From: Lunularia cruciata
Taxonomy: Eukaryota; Streptophyta; Marchantiopsida; Lunulariales; Lunulariaceae
Assembly (NCBI GenBank): GCA_948567375.1
Contig: OX419755.1
Coordinates: 52,953,001-53,017,000, forward strand
Direction of reading: 5' to 3'
Length of the DNA stretch: 64,000 bases
Under the pieces are notes generated by a model. That model ran no database searches and had not been told where the DNA came from. It saw nothing but the letters and a program-made list of their open reading frames with translations. This document shows positions 13,545 to 26,300 of the stretch, piece after piece; the stretch's first letter is position 1, and the number at the start of each line of letters is the position of its first letter. The translations under genes and the position numbers were made by a program.

Positions 13545-13834
13545 GAGTGAAGGGGCAGTGGAGGGGAGGAGGTGGTGAATATGCACATTTTTGAAGCCTA
13601 ATTTGGCATTTTAGACCTTTGAAGTATTCATGCTATTCTTGGCTCTTGCTAGATCATATGTCTAGCTATTGGTGTTACATTTTTAAGCTATTTTTGGCTC
13701 TTGCTCTATTAGTAGAAGTGCTCTTTTTATGACACCTCTATCTAATATACCTAATCCATCATACTTAACATCCTTCTAAATGTTACCAAGTCAATTTTCA
13801 TCTCTACATAATATATCTAGTTATTGGTATAACA
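13545..13834 (-). repeat. Truncated LTR remnant of family F
   Basis: Similar, on the minus strand, to the solo LTRs at 58613-59057 and 62983-63719. Shared words include CTCTTGCTCTATTAGTAG and the terminal TCTAG(C/T)TATTGGTAT. Part of the terminal block is repeated inside the remnant (about 13620-13680 and 13680-13834). The distal part of the LTR is missing and no target duplication was found. Confidence 0.65.
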
Positions 13835-14242
13835 ATGAAGAAGTGATCATAATAAACTAAAATAAAATTTACAAGTGGTCATAATATAATACAAAGAATT
13901 ACAAGTGGTCATGATATAATGCTATATAATAATATAAGCATCTTATGGTATTTCTTAAGAGGATGAAGGGGAATAGGGACAAGGCATGCTCGTTTGATGT
14001 GCTTGAGGGCATCATCAAGCCACCTAACTATGGGCATATTGGATTATATCGCCACATGCACTCCCACTCATGATGGCTCATAGGAAGATCTTGCAACAAT
14101 GTAGCTAAAGCCTCACATGAATCAGTGTTGTAATTCCTAAGTTGGCCTGATATCTACTCCTTAGTGAGGAACTTTATAGCCAAGTGAAAGTCAGTTCAAT
14201 ATTATCTAGGGATGCCATGAGGATGAGTAATGAAGGACATAT

Positions 14243-14803
14243 TGTAGTACCCACATTTTTGGTTTTCCGTTTTTTGAAATATGAAAGAAGAAGTGTATAT
14301 AGAAGTTGGATTGCGAGTTTATGGCCAAAGAAGGCAAAGAAATGATTATTCGGGATGAAACCCAAGGTAATGTGGCTTCAGGTCATAAGGCAAAGTACTC
14401 AAAATTGCCCTGTCAGTAGACAACCCAAAATAAGGAGTCTTTGTATTGGGAGGTGCTCAACCCAAGGCAAGGATAGTGTAACAACTTTCCTTTGGGGCGA
14501 GAGATTCAAGAAAGGACCGTTCAAAATTGGTGGTCATACGCGTGAAGGACACTTGATAGTGATAGGAGCATGCAAGAGGTGTGATTTCTTGATAGAAACT
14601 CAAATTGAAGAGAGACAAAGATGGTGCGCCTGTATAAAAATTGGGCTAGAGACAAAGCAATGACAAGCAATTTTCCTTTGCCATTAAGAAGTCATCTTGA
14701 AGGAGATTGTTGGAAGGGAAGTAGAGTCAAACGCGCGTTGGTATGTAGAGGAGAATTCAAGAGAGCTAATCCGAGAATCAGTAGGAAGAAAAGTCTCCAG
14801 CCC
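14243..14803 (+). repeat. Fragment (5' 560 bp) of a D-family element, cut by element A
   Basis: Starts TGTAGTACCCACATTTTT and runs parallel to the first ~560 bp of insertion D (23356 onward), including shared words such as CATGCA(A/T)GAGGTGTGATTTC. It stops abruptly at the edge of element A after AGCCC, where D itself continues into AGAGTGGAAG. The rest of this copy is not found on the other side of A. Confidence 0.75.
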
Positions 14804-15495
14804 TATGAGCCGGCCTGTCTCTCACTCAGGATGAACCTCTGATGGCTATTATGGTAACGCACCATGGACTAAGAAGGCAAGGAACCCCAACTCCATCATA
14901 CTCCTCCAAGGCTAACACTCCAAGACTCAAGACATTACTCACTAGAGAACTCAATGAGAGAGAGATAGTTGCAAATGAAAGGATGATGAGTACCTCCTCA
15001 CCCCTTGTTTATATACTTGTGAAATAGTTACATACCAAAGTTACTAATTACCGTAGTAACTCAAGTTACTAGACTAAAAGTCAAGTAAAGTCAAAAAGTA
15101 GAAAGGAATATCCATTCACTTGGGCATATTCCCCTAAGCATGTGTTCTTATCTTGACCCAACCACTAAGTCAAGGATTCCTTCACATGGGCTATCCTTGG
15201 ACTAAAGAAGAATCCAAAACAAAAAGGCTTGCGGGCCCAAGAGTTCTCAACTCTTTCCTCAAAGCTAAACACCTAGGAATAATACCAAGTCAACACACAA
15301 GAATCCAAAATAATGGTGCTCATCTTTTCTACTTCCTCTAAAGTAAGGTTCCCTCTATCTTAGTTATGACTAAATTTAGCTAACCATGACTAATATAGAA
15401 CCATCCTTTATCTCTATATAAATAATATCTCTTAAGTACTTGTAATACCAAGCTAAATATCACAATACCACACACATGCACAAATGGGTGTTACA
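14804..15495 (-). repeat. 3' LTR of element A
   Basis: 692 bp, ending (minus sense) in CCGGCTCATA where CTCACA is expected, so the terminal CA motif has one changed base. A TATA-type TATATAAACAAGGGG sits in the middle. It is followed inward by the polypurine tract. Confidence 0.93.
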
Positions 15496-15508
15496 TTTAC
15501 CCCCGGAC
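15496..15508 (-). promoter_or_regulatory. Polypurine tract of element A
   Basis: Minus-strand AGTCCGGGGGTAAA lies directly inside the 3' LTR, where the plus-strand DNA primer of an LTR element is made. The same purine run occurs at 34717-34727 in element B. Confidence 0.8.
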
Positions 15509-15543
15509 TAAGTTTTCACTTTGTCCTCAAAGTGAAGATCTCT

Positions 15544-18500
15544 CTACCTTCTATGGTACATCTTCAACTTATCATGGTTAATCCTATCAAAGTATCTTCC
15601 TCCCAACTCCTTGAGATCATAGGTGTAATTGTCCCACACCTTCTCCACTATGAAAGGTCCAAAGTACTTAGGCAAAAACTTCTTTTGTACTCTCTTGAAT
15701 TGAATGGAATCAAACAACATTACCCAATCACCTTCCTTGAAAGGCTCCACCTTCTTCTTGCCCTGCCTCTTGTCATAGCTCTCCTTTTGTTTCCTTTGGG
15801 CTTGGTCCACTCAAACCATAGCAACTGCTCTTGCCTCTTCCAACTCCATGAATTGTTCCTTCCTTGACTTCTTTGCATCACCTCCTTGTGCTTTCTTCAA
15901 TCTTCTATGAATGCTTTGGAAGGTAGGAAGATCAAAGTGAATAGGTAGGGTAGACTCAATACCATATACCAATTGAAATGGAGAATATTTGGTGGAGGTC
16001 TTCATGGTTGTCCTATACTCCCACAAAACTGCATGAATCCTCTTGTCCCAATGATGTTTAGCCCCCTCCATTTTTGCATCTTTGGCCAACATCATGCACA
16101 AGGTCGATTGGTTCTCTCTACCAAGCCATTGGAATTTGGCTTATAGGATGTAGTTACTCTATGTGTGATAGAGAAATGTTGTAGCATGGCTGTAGTAATG
16201 CTTCCTGTAAACTCTTTTCCTCTATCAAAAACCAACTCCAAAGGGCATCCAAACCTAGTGATAATGCGTTCATAAAGAAATCTACCCACTTCATCTCCAT
16301 TCTTGTCCCTCAATGGTCTAGCCTCAACCCACTTGGTAAGATAATCAGTAACTACCACAATGTACCGATTGTTCCTTGGGGTTCTATTGAGAGGACCTAC
16401 AAAATCAATTCCCCACTTCTCAAAAGGTCCTAGCAATGGAATTTATCTAAGTGGTAGAGTGGATGTAGACTTTCTAGCAAAAGCTTGACAAACATGACTA
16501 AGTTTTGCAATAATCAAGACAATCCTTGAAAATCCCTCTCCAATGGTAACGTGCATCTAGAATCTTGAAAGTAATCACCTTTCTTGCAAAGTGTCCTCCA
16601 CATACTAAACCTTCATGAAACTCCTTTATGAGTAGGATAGACTCTTCTTTACCCACTGCTCTTCGAAGTAGACCATCTGCTCCTTGGTGAAAAAGAATAT
16701 CCTCCACCATTGTGTAAGGTCTAGATCTTGCTGCAAGGGCCTTCCTCTCCCTAGCATGCATCCCTTCTAGATAGTTACCTCTTGTCACAAAATCCACAAT
16801 CTCCTTGTACTCCATTGGAACCTCTTGAGTGATTGAGATTGTCATGAGTTCCTCATTCGGGAAGGAATCATCCACTAACTCATCTCCATCATGATCATAG
16901 GCTCTAGATAACAAATCAGCATTTGCATGTTTCTTTCCTGGCCTATCCTCAATAGTGTAATCATACTCAGACAAGAGTGTCATCCACCTTGCTAGTCTCC
17001 CTTCAACATTAGGCTTGTTGAAGATGTACTTCAAAGCCTTGTGATCCGTGACAATGGTGGCTTTCCTTCCAATCAAGTAGTGTCTAAACTTCTTAAGACC
17101 AAAGATCATTGTCAACCCTTCTCTCTGTGTGATAGAGTAGTTCTTCTCTGCTGAAACCATCTGCCTACTAGCATAAGCAATTGGATGATCATGCCCATCT
17201 TGGTCTAATTGACTAAGAGTGCATCCTATAGCTACATTAGAAGCATCAGTGTAGAGGATGAAAGGTTTACTCCAATCAGGTTTAGCAAGAATTGGAGCTA
17301 CAACAAGGGATTGCTTGAGCTCCTCAAAAGCTTTGAGAGCCTCCTTGTCTTCCAAAATCACCATGTAATCTACACCTTTCTTCATGTAGATGGTCAATGC
17401 ATAAGCCTTGTTGGAAAATGAGAAGATGAACCTCCTATAGTATCCAACCATCCCCAAGAATTGGCGTAACTTTGTCAAGCTTGAAGGGAATGGAAGGTTT
17501 GAGATTTTCCTCACCTTCTAAAGATCAACTGCTATTCCATCCTTGGAGATGATATGCCCCAAAAGTAGACCTTCTTCACATCTAAAAATGCACTTCTTTG
17601 GGTTGATTGATGCATCTGCCTCATCCAAGCATTGCAAGACTTTGATTAGGTGCTCAAAGTGCTCCTCCTTGCTCCCATCGACACAAAAGTCATCAATGAA
17701 GTCTCTCACAAATTTCCCAATGAAAGGTTCAAATACCTTGTTCATGAACCGTTGGAATGTGGCTGGAGCATTGCAAAGCCCAAAAGGCATGACCTTGAAA
17801 GCGTAAGTTCCCCAAAGGTGTGGTGAATGTGGTGAGTTGTTGATGCTCTGGTGCAATTTTGATTTGGTTATATCCACTATAACCATCTCCAAAACTGTAC
17901 CTCTCATGACCTGCAACCTCCTCCAAGATCTCATCAATGAATGGCAATGGGTAGTAGTCCTTCTTGGTAACAGCATTGAGCTTCTTGTAATCCACACATA
18001 CCCGAAGCTTGCCATTCTTTTTCTTCACAATGACAATTGGAGACACCCACTCTGAATTCTCTACCTCAAAGATAAATCTAGCCTCCTTGAGCTTATCAAT
18101 CTCCCCCTTCACAACCAAAGATATTGGTGGGCTAATGCGACATTGCTTTTGGCAGATTGGTCTTGCATGTGACTCCACCTCTATCTTGTGCTCCTCCGAG
18201 GTGACTTCCTTCAAATCCCTATAACTAAAAGGAAACACATGGATGAACTTGCGGAAAATCTCCTCAAATCTCACCTTCTCCTCCTTGGTAACATTTGGAC
18301 CATACTTGAGGGTAGATAACCTTCTCTCTACCTCCTCAAGTGTCAATGGTGATTTATCTGGGTCCTTCAAAACCTCTGGCTTAGGTGCAAAATCCATAGC
18401 ACACAAAGGATACACATCTGAATCAGATTCAGATTCATCCTCCTCCGTGGAAGTCTCCTCTTCCATGCTTGTGTCCACACTTGAAGCTCCTTCTTCAAAA

Positions 18501-20367
18501 TCTGATTCCCAATAATCAGAAGATGGTGTATCTGAATGTGAAGTATTGGTGGTGTTAGTCACAGGAACTGTGACTCTATGGTTTGATGGCCCAATCCTCA
18601 AGTACCCTTTGTGCCATCGATCAGTTGTCCGTGTTGCTCTCAACCATGGCCTCCCACAAAGTAAGTCATAGCTTGAATCCTTCAAGACTTGGAAATTCAT
18701 GAGATTTTGAACTCCCATAACTAAAACTATCAATTTATCCATCACCCCTACTAGTCTAACTTGTTGCTTGTTTGCCATGCTCACCACAAATGTTAAAGGT
18801 CTTGAGGGTATCATACCCAACTTCCTCATCAACCTTTCTAACATGGCATTCACTACTGATCCTCCATCAACCAATGCATCCTTGATGTTGTGACCATTCA
18901 CTCTCACATCAATCTTGGAGGCATATTCACAAGCCTCCCATGACGTTGGCTTGGCATCCACCACCCCCATTGATACTGGAACTTTTGCCTTCTTCTTCCT
19001 TTTGCTCCTTGTAGAACTCAAAACACCTCTAAGCTCATTTCTCAAGGTAGGGTTCAAAGCAATCAATTGGCCCATTGAGATATTAGCCTTGTGACTACCA
19101 ACATCTTCCAACACATTGTAGTTCCATTGTTGCTTTGAAATCAAGAGATCCTCCATCCCCAACTTCTTCCTTGGAGTCTTTGTTGTTGATGGTGTTGAGG
19201 TGTGAGTGCTCCTAGTAGACATAGGAGTATTCTTGCTTGGAGTAAATCTTGAGAAGAGTGAACATCCTCTGCAAAACGAGCTCTCTTCTTCTCTTGTGCC
19301 AAAAGCTCCAAATTAAGACTCTTGGAGTTTGAGCACTCTCCCTTCTCATACTTGCTCTCCACCACATCTATGGATGCTATCCCCTTACCTTTGTTTGGAT
19401 TAGGAGCCACCTGGGTTTCACTACCACCCTCTTTCCCTCTATTGGCTCTCTCATAACCCTTCCTCCATGGTAAGTGGAATTTGGGCAATTCCTTTGGATA
19501 TGGCCTCTTCCTCCCCAACCAAAACAATTTCTATCATTGAAATTTTTGGCTGGTTGAACTCCTCTATATGGATAGTTTCCATAACTCCTAAGCCCTCTCC
19601 CTACATTCTGATCCACCTCTCTCTTCTCCCATAGTTGCACCATACTAATCTTGAGATCCGCAACTTGTTCTGTGATGGTTTGAAGTGGATCTTTGGTGGA
19701 GTTGCAATAATTGGAGCAACTACTACTTGTGGTGCAACCCTTGTCACCAAAGTATCAGAAGTCCCACCATACTTGTAGCCTTGAGGAGGATGCACTACCT
19801 CCTTCACCACCAAATCACTCTCATCCCCTTCCAAACTCTCCTCCATACAAATTGCAATTTTGATAGCTTCAACCTTGGAAGAAGGTTTTTCATATCTCAC
19901 CTTGCTTCTAATTTGTGGTCTCAACCCTCCCACAAAATTCTTGGTGAGCATGGCCCCTATGCCAATCATTGTAGTCTCCACCTCATCCCCACCCTTCCTC
20001 AACACTATGCAAAATCTGGATTCTAACTTTTCCACTCTTTCCACATAGACCCTCACTTTCTCTCCATTTCCTTGCTTGAGAAAGGTATCCTCACTCATCA
20101 ATCTCTCATAACTCTCATCAAGAATAAAGTTCTCAATGAGTGCTGAAGTCAAAGTCTCCCAAGACTCCTCTTCCCCATCTCTCCTCTCTCTCTTTTGGTA
20201 TTCTGACTCATACCATGTAAGTGCTACATCCTCAAAGAAATCTGGTAATAATGAGGCCCACTCATTGTTCCTCCTCTCATTCTTTCCTATGCAAGCTCTC
20301 TTGAAGTCTCTCACAAAGGTCTCCACATCTTCTCCATCCTTGTCAAAGAAAACCAGAAGTTCCCCAT
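15544..20367 (-). pseudogene. Broken gag-protease-RT-RNase H-integrase of element A
   Basis: Minus-strand order: gag (about 20367-19601), a zinc knuckle (19643-19377), protease plus start of RT (19222-17729), rest of RT (18015-17518), end of RT, RNase H and integrase zinc region (17514-16498), integrase core (16436-16092) and C terminus (16101-15544). The fragments lie in different frames or are separated by stops, giving at least six lesions. The gag frame is already shifted just after its ATG relative to B. The zinc knuckle reads CFGWGGRGHIQRNC, so its second Cys is replaced by Trp. RT retains FIDDF, and the RNase H stretch TDASNVAIGCTLS is intact. Every piece has a close counterpart in element B. 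No chromodomain was seen. Confidence 0.92.
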
Positions 20368-20603
20368 CTTAACCTCTCACTATCTTTCTCTTCTCTCAAT
20401 TTTTCTTTTTCTCTTTTCTTTTCTCTCACTCTATAACTAATAGAGTATATACATGACTAACACCATTTAAGAGTAATCCACCCTAGGGAACACAAAAGGT
20501 TCAGGTTGCTCCAAGATTTCTATAGCAACATCAAATCCTAGAGTGCATATTAATTGAACCCTCATGGATAGTTTATCCATAAGTTGAAAGATTATCTCCA
20601 TCA

Positions 20604-21134
20604 TTAATCTTGAGAATTAAATGATGAAGGTGGTAGTATTTCTGTAGCTATACTAAGACTCTCTCCAAGATCCTTCACCAAAGTCTCCAAAAGTGATTTT
20701 ACTCTACTACATTCATGTCCTTTTGGAAGTCCTTCAACTCCACAAACCTCACACAACTCCTTGGTCTTAGATCTTCTCCCTCCCAATCTTGGTGAAGAAG
20801 GTCCAACATGCAAACCCAAGTCAAGTAAGCCTCTCCTTTCCCTCAATCTCTTGCTCTCAAAGGTCAATGGACATGAACTTGCCTTATGTCCCTTCTCTCC
20901 ACACAAAAAGCACTTAGACTCACTCTTTCCTCCAAGTGGTGTAGGTTTTTGGATCCTCTCAACACTCTCTTCAAATTCTATTGTAAACTCTCTTTTCCTC
21001 AAATCCACCCCTAAAATCACCTCAAACCCTTGGGGAACCTTGCATAATCTCAATTCCACTCTTGATGACCCTCCATGTTCCCAAGATGAATCTAAACACT
21101 CAAACATGTTTTTTGTTGATCTCAAACTCCGCAT
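20604..21134 (-). CDS. Extra zinc-finger ORF upstream of gag in element A (aORF), 176 aa
   Basis: An uninterrupted ORF between the 5' LTR and gag, ending 236 bp before the gag ATG at 20367. I chose the first ATG (21132-21134, MRSLRSTKN); the frame is open further upstream but has no ATG. Two zinc motifs are visible: a retroviral-type knuckle CFLCGEKGHKASSC (CX2CX4HX4C) near the middle and a second cluster CEVCGVEGLPKGHEC (CX2CX8HXC) near the C terminus. The part before the first knuckle (VILGVDLRKREFTIEFE) resembles the beta-strand region that precedes the knuckle in plant DUF4283/zf-CCHC_4 proteins, which often come from LINE ORF1. That resemblance is my inference. Element B has the same ORF with one frameshift. 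It does not look like gag, which is a separate ORF downstream. Possible roles are RNA binding or an RNA chaperone. Confidence 0.7.
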   Translation of the reverse strand: MRSLRSTKNMFECLDSSWEHGGSSRVELRLCKVPQGFEVILGVDLRKREFTIEFEESVERIQKPTPLGGKSESKCFLCGEKGHKASSCPLTFESKRLRERRGLLDLGLHVGPSSPRLGGRRSKTKELCEVCGVEGLPKGHECSRVKSLLETLVKDLGESLSIATEILPPSSFNSQD

Positions 21135-21894
21135 GCTTGAGATCTTCACTTTGCAGAATTGACCCTTCCACACAATGTCACTCAAATATCCCAACCACTA
21201 TGTCACAGTCCTTTGAAATTTTGCACACTTGATCACAACTCTAGGGAGTCCCTCCCTGAAAAATTTTAGATCTTTTCATCTAGCCATTTGGCCTAAACAC
21301 CTTTCTATTCAGCACACATATTTCAGATTTGGTCTGAAAACCACCCCCCTCACTTCAATAACTCATAACTCCTTGTGCAAGATCAATCTCTCTCTAATTT
21401 TTGTGCAACACATAGGATAGAATGCAGTGAATTTTCTTGGATATTTTCAGGACAATTCACTAAAAATTGAAGAAATTGCAAACTCTGTACAATTTTCCGA
21501 AGAGCATGCAGTTGCAGGAGCACTTTACCCTATCAACTTTCAAAAATTCTAGCCTAGTGCGCATAGTAGCTCTCACAATAATTTCAAGTGTGCTAACTGA
21601 AAGATAACTCAAGCTATCATGTGTAGAAATTTCAAGTCCAGATCTCAAACTTGAGATTTTGCCCAAAATCTACAATCCACCTCACACAATCTCTCCAATT
21701 CCTCTCATGTGTACAAGATGTACAAAATCACCTCAAAGATATCATAATGCACTACATGGTATACAAATGGATCTGGTTCTCAAACATAAGTTCAGCCCTC
21801 TCCTCTCCTAATGTTCTTTCCAAGTGAGCTCTCATAGTCTACTTCTGCCTAATGTAGAAGTGAACGCGGAACATTATCTTGCCTTCTAGAGAAG

Positions 21895-21911
21895 TCCCGG
21901 CAACGGAACCA
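21895..21911 (-). promoter_or_regulatory. Primer binding site of element A
   Basis: Minus-strand TGGTTCCGTTGCCGGGA lies a few bases inside the 5' LTR. It is complementary to a tRNA 3' end finishing in CCA. Its TTGCCGGGA core resembles the PBS of Athila-type elements (tRNA-Asp), but the TGGTTCC start differs, so the primer tRNA is not assigned. Confidence 0.75.
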
Positions 21912-21915
21912 AAAA

Positions 21916-22607
21916 TGTGAGCCGGCATGTCTCTCACTCAGGATGAATCTCTGATGGCTATTATGGTAACGCACCATGGACTAAGAAGGCAAGGAACCCC
22001 AACTCCATCATACTCCTCCAAGGCTAACACTCCAAGACTCAAGACATTACTCACTAGAGAACTCAATGAGAGAGAGATAGTTGCAAATGAAAGGATGATG
22101 AGTAACTCCTCACCCCTTGTTTATATACTTGTGAAATAGTTACGTACCAAAGTTACTAATTACCCTAGTAACTCAAGTTACTAGACTAAAAGTCAAGTAA
22201 ATTCAAAAAGTAGAAAGGAATATCCATTCATATGGGCATATTCCCCTAAGCATGTGGTCTTATCTTGACCCAACCACTAAGTCAAGGATTCCTTCACATG
22301 GGCTATCCTTGGACTAAAGAAGAATCCAAAACAAAAAGGCTTGCGGGCCCAAGAGTTCTCAACCCTTTCCTCAAAGCTAAACATCTAGGAATAATACCAA
22401 GTCAACACACAAGAATCCAAAATAGTGGTGCTCATCTTTTCTACTTCCTCTAAAGTAAGGTTCCCTCTATCTTAGCTATGACTAACTTTAGCTAACCATG
22501 ACTAATATAGAACCATCCTTTATCTCTATATAAATAATATCTCTTAAGTACTTGTAATACCAAGCTAAATATCACAATACCGCACACATGCACAAATGGG
22601 TGTTATA
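21916..22607 (-). repeat. 5' LTR of element A
   Basis: 692 bp, colinear with 14804-15495. On the minus strand it starts TATAACACCC, where TGTAACACCC is expected (one changed base), and ends GCCGGCTCACA. Confidence 0.93.
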
Positions 22608-22847
22608 GGACATGGTATTCTTGGGACACAGCCAGTAGCGACTACGGAAAGTGGTGTACTTGGAGTCCATCCAGGTGAGCGTGGGCTACTTGGATTACAC
22701 GCTTGGTCCACTTGGGATGCAGCTAGAGGATGTGTGGAGCTTGCAGCTAGAGTGGAGGGAATTTTTCACACAGAGGTTGGGACCTCTAGTGGTCGGGGGC
22801 ATGACACTATTGCTCCCAAGGGCCTAGTGTAGCAGCTAGTCAGTACG
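22608..22847 (+). other. Probable pre-RT part of gypsy element C
   Basis: Lies directly in front of recognisable C-family pol and is open on the plus strand (22596-22832). I cannot assign a domain. Its left part was lost where element A now stands. Confidence 0.4.
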
Positions 22848-23355
22848 TCTTCCACTCCAACTATAGTTACAAAGGATACTTGGGAGCCAGATCTTGGACC
22901 CAAGCTTACTAGAGAGGAAAGACAGAGGGTTTGGAGGTTCTTGAGGAGCCACACAAGTTGTTTTGCCTTCAGTATGAAGGATTTGGGTGCTCTAAAAGGA
23001 CCTGGTATATGGATTGAGCTGACTAGCGATACACCAGTTTTCTGACGTCCTTATCAATATAGTGAGATGGAGAGGACATTGATTCAAAGCTGGAATAGTG
23101 ACCTTTTTGAGGCTGGTTTAGTGGAGATTTCACATGGAGAGTATGCATCAACAACAATGAAGCCAGCCAAGATGGATATGCATACAGATAGGCAGATGTG
23201 TGGAGATTACTATCCTATCAACCTACAGACTAGGGCTGATTGGTATGCCATGCCTACATCAGAAGAGATTTTTGATGCAATTAGGCATGCAAAGGTCTTC
23301 AGTACTTTGGATCTCCAAGCGAAATATCATCAATTGCCAATCAAAGAGGAGGAAA
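22848..23355 (+). pseudogene. Gypsy element C: N-terminal half of reverse transcriptase
   Basis: Plus-strand pol of a PHD-type Ty3/gypsy. Recognisable features are the PKLTREERQRVWRFLRSH linker, the RT fingers with CGDYYPINLQTRADWYAMP, and EEIFDAIRHAKVFSTLDLQ, which includes the first catalytic Asp (TLDL). An in-frame TGA interrupts it at 23042-23044 (PVF-stop-RPYQ). It breaks off after LPIKEEE, where insertion D entered, and resumes at 27131. Confidence 0.88.
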
Positions 23356-26300
23356 TGTGGTACCCACATTTTTTTTCTCAATTTTAAAGAAGTAGTGTAC
23401 AGAGGAGTCAAATTGCGCCTGTATGGCCAAAGAAGCCAAAGAAAAGTGTCCTCATGATGTAACCCGAGGTAATGTGACTTTGGGTCATAAGGCAAGGTCC
23501 TCGAAATTGCCCTATCAGCATACAACCCAAAGTAAGGATTCTTCATCTTGGGGGTGCTCAAATCAAGGCGAGGACAATGTAACAACTTTCTTTCGGGGCA
23601 AGACATTCAAGAAGGTACCGTTCAAAAATGGCGGTCATATGTGTGAAGGACACTTGACAGTGACAAGAGCATGCATGAGGTGTGATTTCTTGGTAGAAAC
23701 TCAAATTGAAGAAAGATGGAGAAGGCATGACTCTATAAAAATCATGCTAAAGACAAAGCAATGACAAGCAATTTCCCATTGCCATTAAGAAGTTGTCCTG
23801 CAGGAGATTGTGGGAAGGGAAGTATAGTTGAAGACGGGCTGGTGTGTTGAGAGGAAGTTGAGAGAGTTAATTCGGGAATCAATAGGAGGAAAAGTTCCTA
23901 GCCCAGAGTGGAAGAGAGAAAGATGGGAGGTGGGAAGAAGAACTCCAAATTCACAATGAGAAATCATGCAATTTAGAGGTTAGATGTGATCGCAAGAATT
24001 GAGGTCTTGAGCAGGCTTAGGATCATGTTCTTGGCATGGAACTGGAATGTTAGCTTTCTAGGTTTCATGACTAAGATCATCAAGAGTAAGTGTCTTGATG
24101 GCCCCGAGGAAGAAGGGAAGAGAGGAAATCCGGCTCAATGGATAGAGTCGGATTGGAGGTTAGTACTTGGGAGAGAAGCAAGCAGAGCATGGTGCCATGT
24201 TCTTGAGGAAGGGAGAAGTAGCCAAAGAAACCCAAGAAGTGAGAGATGCCTTCTCTTCAAAGTGCACAAAGAATGGCTGCAAAGTGGAGAGCTATAAGGA
24301 TCTTTTCAAGAGAGGGATTGTGAGTGCTCTAATGGCAATCTTGAAGCCGGAGAGAACAACTTATGTGATGAAGCACCAAGCAGTGTTCTTCCATAAGATG
24401 TTTGCAGGAGAGCCAATTAACTGGGCAAAGTGTCTTCATTAGAGGACAAGACAAATGGTGTGGAATTTGCGGGACAAGTCGCCTCCACATTAGATTGTGC
24501 CATTTGCAGTCTATTTCTATCTGGGGCTGAACTTGCTCAATGCAGCAGAGCAAAATAAGATGGTGTCCCATTTCCATCCCAACTTGAGAAGAGATGTCAA
24601 TGCGGAGGAGCAACAATACATTCTTTAGATTAGGAGCAGTGATAAGTACTACATGCAGATGAGGCATAGTGTGCATTTGGAAGTGAGCACTGCAAAGTCA
24701 AAGAAGAGGAGTTGACAAGGAGAAGAAGAAGTAGAGAAAGCATGACCTCAAAAGGCTAGAAGGGTAAACCCGAGGAAAGAACTAGTGGTAATCGCATTGT
24801 TGGAAGAAGAGTTGGAAGGAGAAGCCGAGTGCAAGTCCAAAGACTCAAAGAAGGAGGAAGCCCAAGTTCACACTGCAGAGTGGAGACACAAGTAGTGACA
24901 GTGATGATGGAGTGGAGATGAAATCAGTACCCAAAGAGGAGGAAGCCAAGATGGAGATGGAGGAGAAAGGTAACTCAAAACTGGAAGATGAAGTTCTAGA
25001 GCAAGAGGAGAAAGAGTTACAATTCAAAGCAGAGTTCATTCCAGACGAAAGGCAAAGAATGGAGCGGGGCCAAGTAAGGTAAGAGAAGAGGAGGATGGAA
25101 GTTTGGGGAGCAAAAATCCATTCCTATAAGGCAACTATGGCTTAGAAGGCAAGTGTCAAGTGACAAAGAGGTGAAGAAGGAGACAAGTCCGTGAGTCAAA
25201 ATAAATGCAAGTGAAGGAGTAGAGTATTTGCGGGAGGTTGTGTGCCCATTGTTTATGAAGTTAGAGTGCAAGAAGAAGGAGATGCAGTCAAAGTGTTTGG
25301 AGGTGAAGACTGTGTTGTAGGTGTTAGCTCAATTAGAAGAAGAGAACTCAAAATTAAAGAAGAGTATAATCCGAGGTGAGGAGGAAAGGGAAGCACTACA
25401 AGTAGATATAGTAGTACAAAATAAAGTGATTGAGAACTTGAAGAGAGAATCAAGGATTAGAGAAGGACTCATAGAGCAGAGTGACATAGCAAGGGAAACG
25501 CAAGTAGCTAAGTATGAAATTGTGAAGTAGCAGTTTGCTGATTTGAGATTAGAAATTATCCATGATATGGCAATAGTAGCGGAGAAAGAGCAAGAGTTCG
25601 ATAGAGTGATAGAGAGTGTAGAAGAGAAGAAGCAGCTCTGGCAAAGAGAGTTGACAGCAAGATATAGAGAGGAAGAAAGATTGAGAGAGTTACTTCGCTA
25701 TCTGGAGGAGAAGATTGTGCAGAAGGAGAAGGAGAAGGAGACTGTGAAAGCCGAGTTTGAAGTGGAATTGGCAATGTATAGAGAAGATTGGCTTGCAGAT
25801 CAAGAACAGGAGAGAAAAATGCAACTAGAGCCATTGAAGGAGATTGTGATCAAGATGAATGTGATGTTGAGTACAGAAGCTAGCGTGCGAATTGAAGAAA
25901 CAAGACTGCACAAGTTGAAGTTGTTGGTGCAGGAGACAAGGAGGAGAAATGTGAAGGATAAAGATTTGAATGCTTTAATTATCAGTCTCAGAGCTCGTGT
26001 AGATAGAAAGATATTGGAAGTAGAAGACAATATCACAATTAGATTAGACTTAGTGAAATTAGAGATAGATAAACTTTGGAAGGATGTAAGAGCAAAATCC
26101 AAAGTAGATAACATAGGAGTGCATATGTCATTGAAATTACCATTGGAGATATTAGAGAAGAGTGGGTCTGGAGATAGAGAGTTAGAAGGATTACTTATGA
26201 CAGGAATTGTAGATCAAAGGGAAGAAATAGTAGAATTGGTAGAGGAATTAGTAGTTGTGAAACCCAAGGACAAAGTAGTAAGTGAAGTTACTTTGGGATT

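Larger units (their letters stand above)
14804..22607 (-). mobile_element. Ty3/gypsy LTR retrotransposon A (7.8 kb, minus strand)
   Basis: A complete LTR-to-LTR structure on the minus strand: 5' LTR 21916-22607, primer binding site, extra zinc-finger ORF, gag, protease, RT, RNase H and integrase in gypsy order, polypurine tract, 3' LTR 14804-15495. It is a sister of element B (27605-35406), which is inverted relative to it. The two LTRs are 692 bp each and differ at roughly 17 positions by eye (about 2.5%). Coding regions are broken by many frameshifts and stops, so it is not autonomous. No 5-bp target duplication is seen: the left flank is AGCCC in a D-family fragment, while the right flank is GGACA in front of C-family pol. 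Confidence 0.95.
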